This document shows positions 42,785 to 50,897 of a DNA stretch of 59,164 nucleotides, one piece after another. The DNA is from Hungatella sp. UBA4396. Its GTDB lineage: Bacteria; Bacillota; Clostridia; Lachnospirales; Lachnospiraceae. The DNA lies in the NCBI GenBank assembly GCA_002389905.1, contig DGRE01000053.1:1-59164 (forward strand), written 5' to 3'. The notes under the pieces were generated by a model that was given only the letters and a program-made list of their open reading frames with translations, had not been told where the DNA came from and searched no databases. The stretch's first letter is position 1, and each line of letters opens with the position of its first letter. The position numbers and the translations under genes were made by a program.

Positions 42785-43531
42785 TTATTTAAGTAATTGG
42801 CTGAATACGATTGCGGAAATCATGCCCAGTACAAGACTGATGGGGAAACAGAATTCCGACAGAGCCTTGATATTGCTTTTCTTTGCCAGAACCTCTAAAA
42901 TTGCATTAAATGCCATGGAGGCCAGCAGCACCAGCAAGGGGACAAGTCCAACAGCACCGGTGGTTCCTGCCCGGAAAGGGGCGGAAAGATAAGGGCCGGA
43001 AAAGACGCAAAGGAGCGCAATAAACATGGAAGCAAAAATAGCCTGAAATTTCTTCTCCTGTTTTCCCTTTAAAACCTTAATTCCCTTTTGGATCAGCTTG
43101 GAGCCAAAGGCCGTATACAAGGGTCCCCATATGATACCGATGGTCATAACCCACATGGCACCCACAAATGCCTCAAAGGAAAAATCAGGGTCAGCAATTC
43201 CGGTATAACCAAATGCCTTTGCAGTAACATCTGCCGCCATATTCTCATACACGCCGGAGCCAACCACACTAAGGCGCAGCCATGGAAAATACCGTCCAAG
43301 AGTAGGCATAAGCAGCAGCAAAATGATCAGAATGGGCATGCTTGGCAGAATAGATACCACGCAGCTATTGACCATAACCTTTTTCAAGGCTGCTCTTTCC
43401 ATTCCAAGTTCTACTCCCCTTGCCCATGCCTTGCGCATGAAAATAACGGACTGTACCAGAACAAATACAATGACAATTCCGCAAAGCAGAAATACTACAC
43501 CCCCATTGGCAATGTTTAAATAATCTTTCAT
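42785..43531 (-). CDS. DUF5058-like membrane protein
   Basis: A 248-residue protein with about six hydrophobic segments. The N-terminus (MKDYLNIANGGVVFLLCGIV), RKAWARGVELGM and the SVVGSGVYENMAAD region resemble the DUF5058 family as I recall it; that label is from memory, not a search. The function is unknown. As first gene of an operon with a second membrane protein and an M20 amidohydrolase, it may be half of a two-component carrier for an amide-containing substrate. A strong AAAAGGAGG precedes the ATG. The region upstream (43532-43659) is AT-rich. Confidence 0.65.
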   Translation of the reverse strand: MKDYLNIANGGVVFLLCGIVIVFVLVQSVIFMRKAWARGVELGMERAALKKVMVNSCVVSILPSMPILIILLLLMPTLGRYFPWLRLSVVGSGVYENMAADVTAKAFGYTGIADPDFSFEAFVGAMWVMTIGIIWGPLYTAFGSKLIQKGIKVLKGKQEKKFQAIFASMFIALLCVFSGPYLSAPFRAGTTGAVGLVPLLVLLASMAFNAILEVLAKKSNIKALSEFCFPISLVLGMISAIVFSQLLK

Positions 43532-43659
43532 ACAAATCCTCCTTTTTATTTACTGGGCGATCGTCTCATGAGGATATATTACACAAAATATTTCAAAAAA
43601 TAAATATCTTTTTGTATATAATGCAGGTCATTTTCATATTTGTTTTTTATTCCGTAAAA

Positions 43660-43696
43660 ATCAGGTTAAAAAAGTGAGGTCATTTTTTAACCTGAT
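43660..43696 (-). terminator. Terminator after the AraC-type gene
   Basis: A perfect 14-bp inverted repeat (ATCAGGTTAAAAAA / TTTTTTAACCTGAT) with a 9-base loop starts 8 bases past the stop codon and is followed by TTTTACGG on the minus strand. Confidence 0.88.
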
Positions 43697-43703
43697 GAAG
43701 CTT

Positions 43704-46004
43704 CTATTGTTTTTTTATGGTGTAAAGCACCAGCCCGTTAAAGGTGAGATTTGTATGAAGGGAATAACTCCCTGTGATTTCCTGATCCCAAAAATAGCAC
43801 TCCGGATATATCGCATGCTCCAGATAATCAATCACCTCCGGATCATTAAGGTCCGGCATCCCCACTCCCAGCCAGCGGCCAAATACACCTGCGTTTCCCT
43901 GGTCAAAAATAAACCGTTTCATGCGGTAAGTCCCGGACCGCAGCCCTTGAAGCAAAATGGTAATCTGATGAATTTCATGCTCAATGAAATAGAAATCCAC
44001 TGAATAAAGAGGATTCATATAATAGGGATGGTAAACCGCAATACAAAACTCATCCGTTCCTTCCCTGGTTACCATAATACTGTCGCCGCAAAATACCATC
44101 TGGCCCTTAAGCCGGTTCAGCGCCTCCAATACAAAATACACGGGACGCCTGACCTTTTTTACCCAAAACAACCCCAGGATACCGAAATCATAAATTCCCT
44201 CTGTTCTCTGGGTATGGTAGGTGCTGGCAGGAAAGCCCACCGCCTCCACCTTGCCCCGAAGCTGAAGAAGACTGTCAAAAATCAGGGCAGACCGGAAGAA
44301 AGCACCTGCTTCTGCTGAACCGCTGCCTGTCAGCGTATTCCACCTGGTCATATAAAGAGGAGGAACAAAAAGGCCGTATTCCGTAAATAAAGCCTGAATC
44401 ATTTCCACCCGGTGAACGTAGAAGTATTTTAGCTGCTGTTTCGTTCTTTCATTATCCTGTTCCGTAAAGAGCCTGGGATATCCGTGAAACCCGGCAAATT
44501 CCGGGGCACTCTGAAATTCCTTTACTGTGCCGAAGAACTTCTGCCGTCCTTCTTTTTCAGGAACCATGGCCCAGTCAGGAATTAAAATTCCCACATGCGC
44601 ACCAATGCCTTTTTCCCTGAGAATCTCCAAAAACCAATGATAAAATCGTCCAAAGGTCTCCAGATGGTCCGGGTTTTTGCAGGCAATTTCAAACCTCCAC
44701 TTTCCTGTGGGACGGCGGGAATTATGGGACCGCAGCACATCGGCAAAGCAGGACAGCCGTTCCTTATAAGCTGTCAAACAGCCCTCATAGCGATCCATCT
44801 GGCGTGAAACATCAATTTGCACATAGGGAGTCATTTGAAGCTTCTCTATCTGGTGAATGTACTCATGACAGATATAATTGTGATAAACTTCCTCCTGTTT
44901 CACCTCTACTTCTTCTAAATCAAAGTCCTCAAAATAGATAAACTCAAAGTAAAGCTGCCTGCCGGCTTCTGTAAGCTGTTCCATCAGTCCGGACTGGAGC
45001 ACATCGGTGATCCGGCCTGCACCAATCATCTTTTCGGGTTTTTTTAAGGGCTGTCCCGTTTCTTTTGATAAATCCAGTTCCACCGTATCCGGAGAGTATG
45101 TGGGCATATCCTGGTGCATATCATGTTCTTTCATATATTTGACCAGTTCCAGCAGGTTATCCTGGATATTGGAAGTGATCTCTTCAATTTCATTTTTCTT
45201 GTTCTCCGCAGCTTGCGCATGCAGTTTCCGGTATTCTCCCGGAGCCTTTCCATACTGCTTCTGAAAGGCGGCAGAAAATGCCTTGGCATTGGCAAACCCA
45301 TGTTCCATGGCAATTTTAATGACAGGCTTGCTGCTGCCAATCAGGCTCACCACAGCATGTTCCAGACGCACCTGATTTAAATACTGTAAAAAGCTTATTC
45401 CCATTTTGTTTTTAAAGTATTTGGAAAAATACTGAGGGGACATATATAGCTGTCTGGCTGCATCAGTCAGGGTAATGGTGGAGGCATAGTTGTGCTGGAT
45501 ATAATCTAAAATTCTGCTTATAGACTCCTTGCCTTGGGCTTGCCCCGGCAAAGCCTGCCCTCCTTCCACCTGAAACCGCTGCATCAAGGTCACTAAAAAG
45601 CGGAATAGCAAGGCATGGATTTCCAGATTGGCTCCTTTTTCATTTTTCACCTGTACCAGAAGCATTTGTGTAAGCAGACGCTTAATTTCATGGAATTTAT
45701 CGAAATCCGGCTGCAGGATGGAATTGCAGCAAAATGAGCTTTTTAATATCTCCCCGCACTCTTCTTTCAAAAACTCTTCTTCAATATACAGCATAATCGC
45801 AAGATTGTTATATTCCCCATGGCAGGCATGGATGTCTCTATGGTTGATCAGTATAATATCATCAGGAAGCATATTATAAAAATCGCCGTTGATCTCCACC
45901 TGCAGCCTTCCCTTGAGCAGCAAGATGCACTCCAGGCCGCTGTGGGTATGGGGTTTTATGTTTTTAATGCTGTTAAGAGTGATGTTGATTGACGTCTGAT
46001 TCAT
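43704..46004 (-). CDS. AraC-family regulator with cupin sensor and catalytically dead GH39-like domain
   Basis: A 766-residue protein. Residues 1-150 form a cupin-type ligand domain (HTHSGLECILLLKG). Residues about 160-262 are the AraC double helix-turn-helix (LTDAARQLYMSPQYFSKYFK, IAMEHGFANAKAFSAAFQK). The remaining 450 residues look like a GH39 beta-xylosidase-type barrel. Where GH39 enzymes carry the acid/base Glu (WxFExWNEP) this protein has WRFEIACKNP (about 436-445), and where the nucleophile Glu sits (TEW/TEF-N) it has TRWN (about 553-556). Both catalytic residues are gone, so the barrel probably senses an oligosaccharide. It follows the MFS gene by 16 bases and is likely co-transcribed with it. 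Confidence 0.85.
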   Translation of the reverse strand: MNQTSINITLNSIKNIKPHTHSGLECILLLKGRLQVEINGDFYNMLPDDIILINHRDIHACHGEYNNLAIMLYIEEEFLKEECGEILKSSFCCNSILQPDFDKFHEIKRLLTQMLLVQVKNEKGANLEIHALLFRFLVTLMQRFQVEGGQALPGQAQGKESISRILDYIQHNYASTITLTDAARQLYMSPQYFSKYFKNKMGISFLQYLNQVRLEHAVVSLIGSSKPVIKIAMEHGFANAKAFSAAFQKQYGKAPGEYRKLHAQAAENKKNEIEEITSNIQDNLLELVKYMKEHDMHQDMPTYSPDTVELDLSKETGQPLKKPEKMIGAGRITDVLQSGLMEQLTEAGRQLYFEFIYFEDFDLEEVEVKQEEVYHNYICHEYIHQIEKLQMTPYVQIDVSRQMDRYEGCLTAYKERLSCFADVLRSHNSRRPTGKWRFEIACKNPDHLETFGRFYHWFLEILREKGIGAHVGILIPDWAMVPEKEGRQKFFGTVKEFQSAPEFAGFHGYPRLFTEQDNERTKQQLKYFYVHRVEMIQALFTEYGLFVPPLYMTRWNTLTGSGSAEAGAFFRSALIFDSLLQLRGKVEAVGFPASTYHTQRTEGIYDFGILGLFWVKKVRRPVYFVLEALNRLKGQMVFCGDSIMVTREGTDEFCIAVYHPYYMNPLYSVDFYFIEHEIHQITILLQGLRSGTYRMKRFIFDQGNAGVFGRWLGVGMPDLNDPEVIDYLEHAIYPECYFWDQEITGSYSLHTNLTFNGLVLYTIKKQ

Positions 46005-46020
46005 AGGCAGGCTCCTCCTA

Positions 46021-47191
46021 CTATGCTAAAATGACCTCTGTGTTCCGGTTCACCCGTTCTACTGTCCCAATGAGAACTGCTGCAAATGCCAGCAGGTAAA
46101 AGGGATACAGCTTAATAGACACGTATTCTGCCAGAAATCCCATGAAAAGAGGCATGAGGGCGGCCCCCACATAGGCACATGCCATCTGGATTCCCATAAT
46201 AGCCTGGGACAGCTCCTTGCCGAAGTTCTTTGGGGTTTCATGAAGCATACAGGGATATATTGGACCGCAGCCCATTCCAACCAGGATAAAACCGGCCCCT
46301 AACAATCCGCTGCCCCCTTCCCAGAAGAATGGTAAAAATCCCAAGAAGTATGACTCCCTGTCCTATTCGTATCATCTCCTTATTGGACAGCTTTATGGCG
46401 GCAAAACCATTTAAAAATCTTCCAAAAGTAATGCCGAAGTAAAACAGAGAAGCCCATTTTGCCGCTGCCTCAGGTGAAATTCCTTTTTCCATTACCATAT
46501 AGCTGCTGCTCCACAGACCTGCGGTGGCCTCCAGGGCACAGTAGCAGAAGAAAGCCGTAAGAATGGGCTTTGCACCTTTCATTTTCAGGATTTCCTTTAT
46601 AGTTAAATGCCCGCCCTCTTCGGTTTCCTCCTGTCTCTGCTCAGGACTTTTCTTCCAGAGGGGAAGGGAAATCATCAGCATGGCTGCCAGGACGATCTGG
46701 ATAAAGGAAATGGAACAGTAACCCATGGACCAGGGCATGCCGCCTGTGAGAAAATATCCCATGATATAGGGGCCAAGGGTAGCTCCCACACCCCAGAAGC
46801 AGTGAAGCCAGCTCATATGCCTTGCCTTGTAATGAAGGGCTACAAAGTTATTCAAAGCCGCATCTACAGAACCTGCCCCAAGACCGTAAGGAATGGCCCA
46901 AAAACACAGAACTAAAAAAGAACCGGAAATCGAAAAGCCCCACAAGGCTATTGCCGTCATTGCCACGCTGACAGCCGTCACCTTTCCGGTGCCGAATTTC
47001 CGGATGAGGCGGTCGCTGTTTAAGCTGGAGATAACCGTACCTCCTATGATGATGGTGGAAATAACTCCTGCATAGGATAAAGGAACGCCAAGCTGACGGT
47101 ACATAGCAGGCCAGGCTGACCCCAGCAATGCGTCCGGCAGACCGAGGCTGATAAAGGATATGTAAATGATGACAAGTAATATGGATAGCAT
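46021..47191 (-). pseudogene. MFS transporter with a single frameshift
   Basis: The first part (47191 to about 46318) encodes MFS helices 1-9 (ISFISLGLPDALLGSAWPAM, GFSISGSFLVL, FGRFLNGFAAIKLSNKEM). The frame then changes within a run of five C on the plus strand at 46313-46317, and the adjacent frame continues with the last helices (GLLGAGFILVGMGCGPIYP, MACAYVGAALMPLFMGFLAE) to a stop at 46021. Removing one base restores a continuous protein of about 389 residues with LLGRGSGLLGAG at the join. Relatives transport sugars (fucose permease-like). AGGAGG precedes the ATG. It may be a true mutation, a phase-variable tract or a base-calling error. Confidence 0.85.
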
Positions 47192-47512
47192 AATTTCCTC
47201 CTGTAAAATAGCAGCTATCTGCTGCCATAGTCCATATCATACCACGAAATCCGGACATTTTTCTATATTATTATTAACAAAAAAAATAATGAAATATTAA
47301 AATAAGGCTTATATTATTTTTAAATATACTATGGAACAATTTCATTTTTCCTGGTATAATGCAAAGGAAAATAATGTCTTTATATTTTCTTATTATTCCG
47401 GCTATTCAGCCACTTTATTACCCATGAAATAAAAATGCAGCCTACACACCAGATGACAGAAGAATAACTTGATTGGAAATCTTTCTTACGCTATAATAAA
47501 TCTAAGAAAGCA
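47192..47512. other. AT-rich divergent intergenic region
   Basis: No gene is supported in these 321 bases between the minus-strand MFS gene and the plus-strand Rpn-like gene. The part from 47260 to 47420 is very AT-rich. The only clear element is the promoter at 47469-47497. No structured RNA was recognised. Confidence 0.5.
47469..47497 (+). promoter_or_regulatory. Sigma-A promoter for the Rpn-like gene
   Basis: TTGATT (47469-47474), a 17-base spacer and TATAAT (47492-47497). The ATG of the gene lies about 50 bases downstream. Confidence 0.75.
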
Positions 47513-47548
47513 ATGTCTCCTTTTGGGTTATGCGGAAAAGGAGAATGG

Positions 47549-48361
47549 ATGGATCGTGACACCAATTTAATCAGCTCCAGAGAAGGGAGAATCGCCGCAC
47601 TGCAGAAGCTTAATTTATTGAGCAATACATTTATGTCGGTTGCCCTTCAGGATGAGGAAACCTGCCAATATGTACTGCGAATCCTGATGGGAATTGAGGA
47701 TTTAGTGGTTCGGGAGGTAAGAACCCAATATACCATATCTAAAATTACATCCCGCGGGGCAGTCCTTGATGTGCTGGCAGAGGACAGCAATGGGAAAATC
47801 TATAACATTGAGATACAAAAAAGAAGCACCCTGGATCACGGGAGGCGGACAAGGTTCTACCATTCCATGATAGACAGTGAGCTCCTGCAAAAGGGGAAAG
47901 ATTATAATGAACTGCCGGATGTCCATATCATCTATATAAGTGAGACAGACCTATGGAGGGCAGGGAGGACAACCTATTCTGTTAAGAAATTTTTTGAAGG
48001 TACGGATACCATATATGAAGATGGAGTAAGTATATTATATGTGAATGCTGCAATCGACGATGGCACAGAGATCGCCCGGATGATGAAGTATTTTAAAGAA
48101 GCAGATCCTGAAGATACCAGCCAGGGTATGCTGTCAAAACGGGTACATTTTTTAAAATGTGAGGAAGGAGGCCATGACACTATGTGTGAGGTAATGGAAC
48201 AATTTATAGAATTGGGCAGAGAGGAAGGATTGGAGCAAGGGATTCTTAATCTGGTTGATGCATTCAGGGAAGTCGGAATATCTGACTTGATTATATTGCA
48301 AAAAATACAGGATAAATTCAAACTGACAAGAGAAGAGGCCGAAATATATTTAAAAAAATAA
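47549..48361 (+). CDS. Rpn-family PD-(D/E)XK nuclease / transposase-like protein
   Basis: A 270-residue protein of the Rpn / PDDEXK transposase-like family. The nuclease core is visible as AVLDVLAEDSNGKIYNIEIQ, with Asp and the E-x-Q of the active site, followed by RARFYHS-like RTRFYHSMIDSELL. The C-terminal EEGLEQGILN repeat-like segment is common in the family. E. coli Rpn proteins are DNA nucleases that promote recA-independent recombination; many clostridial copies are orphan and multi-copy. The start at 47549 has AAGGAG 5 bases upstream; the frame is open 12 codons further. No flanking inverted repeats were seen. Confidence 0.85.
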   Translation: MDRDTNLISSREGRIAALQKLNLLSNTFMSVALQDEETCQYVLRILMGIEDLVVREVRTQYTISKITSRGAVLDVLAEDSNGKIYNIEIQKRSTLDHGRRTRFYHSMIDSELLQKGKDYNELPDVHIIYISETDLWRAGRTTYSVKKFFEGTDTIYEDGVSILYVNAAIDDGTEIARMMKYFKEADPEDTSQGMLSKRVHFLKCEEGGHDTMCEVMEQFIELGREEGLEQGILNLVDAFREVGISDLIILQKIQDKFKLTREEAEIYLKK

Positions 48362-48369
48362 ATTCCCTA

Positions 48370-48398
48370 TTGACATTTCAATCTCCATCTCCTATACT
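48370..48398 (+). promoter_or_regulatory. trp operon promoter
   Basis: TTGACA (48370-48375), 17-base spacer, TATACT (48393-48398): a near-perfect sigma-A promoter. Transcription should begin near 48405, immediately ahead of the T-box leader. Confidence 0.88.
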
Positions 48399-48404
48399 AT
48401 ACCA

Positions 48405-48706
48405 AAATAACAAACTGTTGAGCAGGAGTAAGTAAGATTTCTTCATCATGCCCAGAGAGCTTCCGGTTGGTGGGAGGAAGCGTTGATGTTTAGTCTGAAT
48501 GGACCTGCGAGGGCGGCTTGAAATCAGCAAATAGCTGGGAGTAGATGCCGACGGGTTTCCTATCCGTTACCAAGGGGAGGCACATGTTAGTGTGTTACAG
48601 AGCGGAAGGAGTTTATCTTCTTCAATCAGGGTGGTACCGCGGAAGGCGATTTATAAGCTTCCGTCCCTTATCCATATTTATATGGGTGAGGGGCGGGAGC
48701 TTTTTT
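48405..48706 (+). ncRNA. Tryptophan-specific T-box leader with terminator
   Basis: A T-box riboswitch that senses uncharged tRNA-Trp. The Stem I features AGAGAGCTTCC and GGTTGGTG are present, the specifier loop reads GAATGGACC with TGG (48500-48502) as the Trp codon, and the T-box sequence AGGGTGGTACCGCGG lies at 48628-48642, where it pairs with the tRNA acceptor end. The terminator stem (about 48655-48702, CTTCCGTCCC with GGGGCGGGAG) is followed by TTTTTT. When uncharged tRNA-Trp binds, antitermination lets transcription reach trpE. Confidence 0.95.
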
Positions 48707-48713
48707 GATTTTC

Positions 48714-48829
48714 AAAAAAGTTGAAGCACCCTGCGGGTATACCATTATATCCTGAAAACATGGACAAAAAAGTTGAAGCACCCTACGGGCATACCATTAT
48801 GTCCTGAAAACATGGACAAAAAAGTTGAA
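48714..48829. repeat. Tandem duplication of 52 bp between the T-box and trpE
   Basis: Two copies (48714-48765 and 48766-48817) differ at three positions, and a 12-base third partial copy (AAAAAAGTTGAA, 48818-48829) leads into the trpE ribosome binding site. The unit contains ACATGGAC, so ATG codons recur at 48760 and 48812. Neither has a ribosome binding site. Confidence 0.95.
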
Positions 48830-48841
48830 AGGAGTTTAACC

Positions 48842-50314
48842 ATGAACATCACACCGGATTGCAGGGAAATTGAAGCGCTTGCTGCTTCCTATCCCGTCAT
48901 ACCTGTCTGCAGGGAAATCTTTGCAGACATTGTCACACCAATTACCCTGCTGCGCAAGATTGCAGCCTTAGACAGCCGTTATTATCTGCTTGAAAGCATT
49001 GAGGGAGGCGAAAATTGGGGCCGCTACTCTTTCCTTGGCTATGATCCGGTCTTAAAGGTTTCCTGCAAGGACCATGTGGTGACGGTTCACCGCTACCACA
49101 GCAGCCAAACCGACCAGGTGACTGAAACCAAAGAGCCCTACGATGTACTTCGAAATATCTTAAAGGATTACCGGTCTCCAAAGCTTCCCGGACTTCCTCC
49201 CTTTACCGGAGGCTTCGTAGGATATTTTGCATACAGCATGATCGGTTATGCAGAGCCGGTCTTATCCATAAAAAAGGGGGACTGCAACGATTTTGACTTA
49301 ATGCTTTTTGATACAGTCATTGCCTATGACCACTTAAAGCAGAAAATCAGCCTTGTGGTCAACATGAAAACAGACCGGGTTATGGAAAATTACGGGAAAG
49401 CCTGTGCAAAGCTGGAAAGCATTGCAGCCATGATCGCAGAAAACACTCCTTTGAAAAAGTCCGCTGTCACCAGCCGGCCCCAGTTCCGCTGCAACGTGAC
49501 AAAAGAAGAATTCTGCACCATGGTAGAGCGGGCAAAGGAATACATCGTGGACGGAGACATTTTCCAGGCTGTACTTTCCAGGCAGTTTACAAGTGATTAC
49601 CATGACAGCCTGTTAAATGCCTACCGGGTATTAAGAACTACCAATCCTTCTCCTTACATGGTATATCTCCACATGGACGACATGGAGATCATGAGCACAT
49701 CTCCGGAAACTCTGGTCCGCTTAAAGGACGGACGGCTCACCACCTTCCCGGTGGCAGGTTCCAGACCCAGAGGAAAAAGTGAGGAAGAAGACAAACGGCT
49801 GGAGGAAGAATTGCTTACCGATGAAAAGGAGCTGGCAGAGCACAACATGCTGGTGGACTTAGGAAGAAATGACTTAGGAAGAATCGCAGCATTTTCCACT
49901 GTAGAAGTGACCGGCTATCAGATGATCCACCGCTATTCCCGGATCATGCACATCTGTTCCCAGGTGGAGGCTGACATCACCCCTGAACGGGATGCCTTCC
50001 ATGCCATCGAAGCGGTCCTTCCGGCAGGCACCCTTTCCGGAGCTCCTAAAATCCGGGCCTGCGAAATCATTGAAGAACTGGAATCAGAACCCAGAGGAAT
50101 TTACGGAGGAGCCCTTGGATACATCGATTTCACCGGAAACATGGATACCTGTATCGCCATACGGATGGCCGTGAAGGTCAAGGAAAAGGTGTACGTCCAG
50201 GCGGGAGGCGGCATTGTAGCCGACAGCGTACCGGAGAAGGAATATGAAGAATCGGCAAACAAGGCAAAGGCCGTGATCAAGGCCATTGAAACAGCAGGGG
50301 AGGTGAATGACTGA
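48842..50314 (+). CDS. trpE: Anthranilate synthase component I
   Basis: A 490-residue chorismate-utilising enzyme that, with TrpG, makes anthranilate. The N-terminal LLESIEGG (about 48-55) is the tryptophan feedback-inhibition site. The catalytic domain has DGDIFQAVLSRQF, TSPETLVRLKDG, FPVAGSRPRG, VDLGRNDLGRIA and GTLSGAPKIRA. The start at 48842 has AAAGGAG 7 bases upstream. The frame is open to 48773, and codon 48812 could give ten extra residues (MDKKVERSLT), but it has no ribosome binding site and falls in the 52-bp repeat. It is the first gene of trpEGDCFBA and overlaps trpG by one base. Confidence 0.97.
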   Translation: MNITPDCREIEALAASYPVIPVCREIFADIVTPITLLRKIAALDSRYYLLESIEGGENWGRYSFLGYDPVLKVSCKDHVVTVHRYHSSQTDQVTETKEPYDVLRNILKDYRSPKLPGLPPFTGGFVGYFAYSMIGYAEPVLSIKKGDCNDFDLMLFDTVIAYDHLKQKISLVVNMKTDRVMENYGKACAKLESIAAMIAENTPLKKSAVTSRPQFRCNVTKEEFCTMVERAKEYIVDGDIFQAVLSRQFTSDYHDSLLNAYRVLRTTNPSPYMVYLHMDDMEIMSTSPETLVRLKDGRLTTFPVAGSRPRGKSEEEDKRLEEELLTDEKELAEHNMLVDLGRNDLGRIAAFSTVEVTGYQMIHRYSRIMHICSQVEADITPERDAFHAIEAVLPAGTLSGAPKIRACEIIEELESEPRGIYGGALGYIDFTGNMDTCIAIRMAVKVKEKVYVQAGGGIVADSVPEKEYEESANKAKAVIKAIETAGEVND

Positions 50315-50883
50315 TGATTCTCTTAATCGATAATTACGACAGCTTTTCTTACAACCTGGTTCAGATGTTCGGTAGCATTAACCCGGATATCAAGGTGATA
50401 CGAAACGATGAAATGACTGTGGAGGAAATCAAAAATCTTTCCCCAAGCCACATCATCCTCTCTCCCGGCCCCGGCTACCCAAAGGATGCAGGCGTGTGTG
50501 AGGACGTAGTAAAAAAGCTGGCAGGAACAGTCCCCATCCTCGGGGTGTGTCTGGGGCATCAGGGAATCTGCGAGGTGTACGGAGCAGAAATCACCCACGC
50601 CAGAAAACTGATGCATGGAAAACAGAGCATTCTTACCATTGACACCGCTGACCCTATATTTAAGGGCCTGGAAGAACAGCTTCCTGCTGCCAGATACCAT
50701 TCCCTTATCGCTAAAAAGGAATCCCTTCCCCATTGTCTGGCCGTCATTGCCACCGATGATATGGGGGAGATCATGGCGGTAAAACATAAAGACTATAACC
50801 TTTACGGTGTTCAGTTCCATCCGGAATCCATTCTGACACCGGACGGGAAGACCATACTTGAAAATTTCTTATCCATTGTATAA
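50314..50883 (+). CDS. trpG: Anthranilate synthase component II (glutamine amidotransferase)
   Basis: A 189-residue class I glutamine amidotransferase that supplies ammonia to TrpE. The catalytic triad is present: the nucleophile in GVCLGHQGI and the His-Glu pair in VQFHPESI. The N-terminal LLIDNYDSFSYNLVQ is diagnostic for TrpG/PabA. It may also serve p-aminobenzoate synthesis, as in B. subtilis. Its ATG overlaps the trpE stop (TGATG), giving coupled translation. Confidence 0.97.
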   Translation: MILLIDNYDSFSYNLVQMFGSINPDIKVIRNDEMTVEEIKNLSPSHIILSPGPGYPKDAGVCEDVVKKLAGTVPILGVCLGHQGICEVYGAEITHARKLMHGKQSILTIDTADPIFKGLEEQLPAARYHSLIAKKESLPHCLAVIATDDMGEIMAVKHKDYNLYGVQFHPESILTPDGKTILENFLSIV

Positions 50884-50897
50884 AGGAGGCAGACGAA

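Noticed and set aside
48760..48807. A 15-codon ORF in the 52-bp repeat that could be a trp leader peptide
   Set aside because: It has no tryptophan codon and no ribosome binding site, and control is already explained by the T-box.
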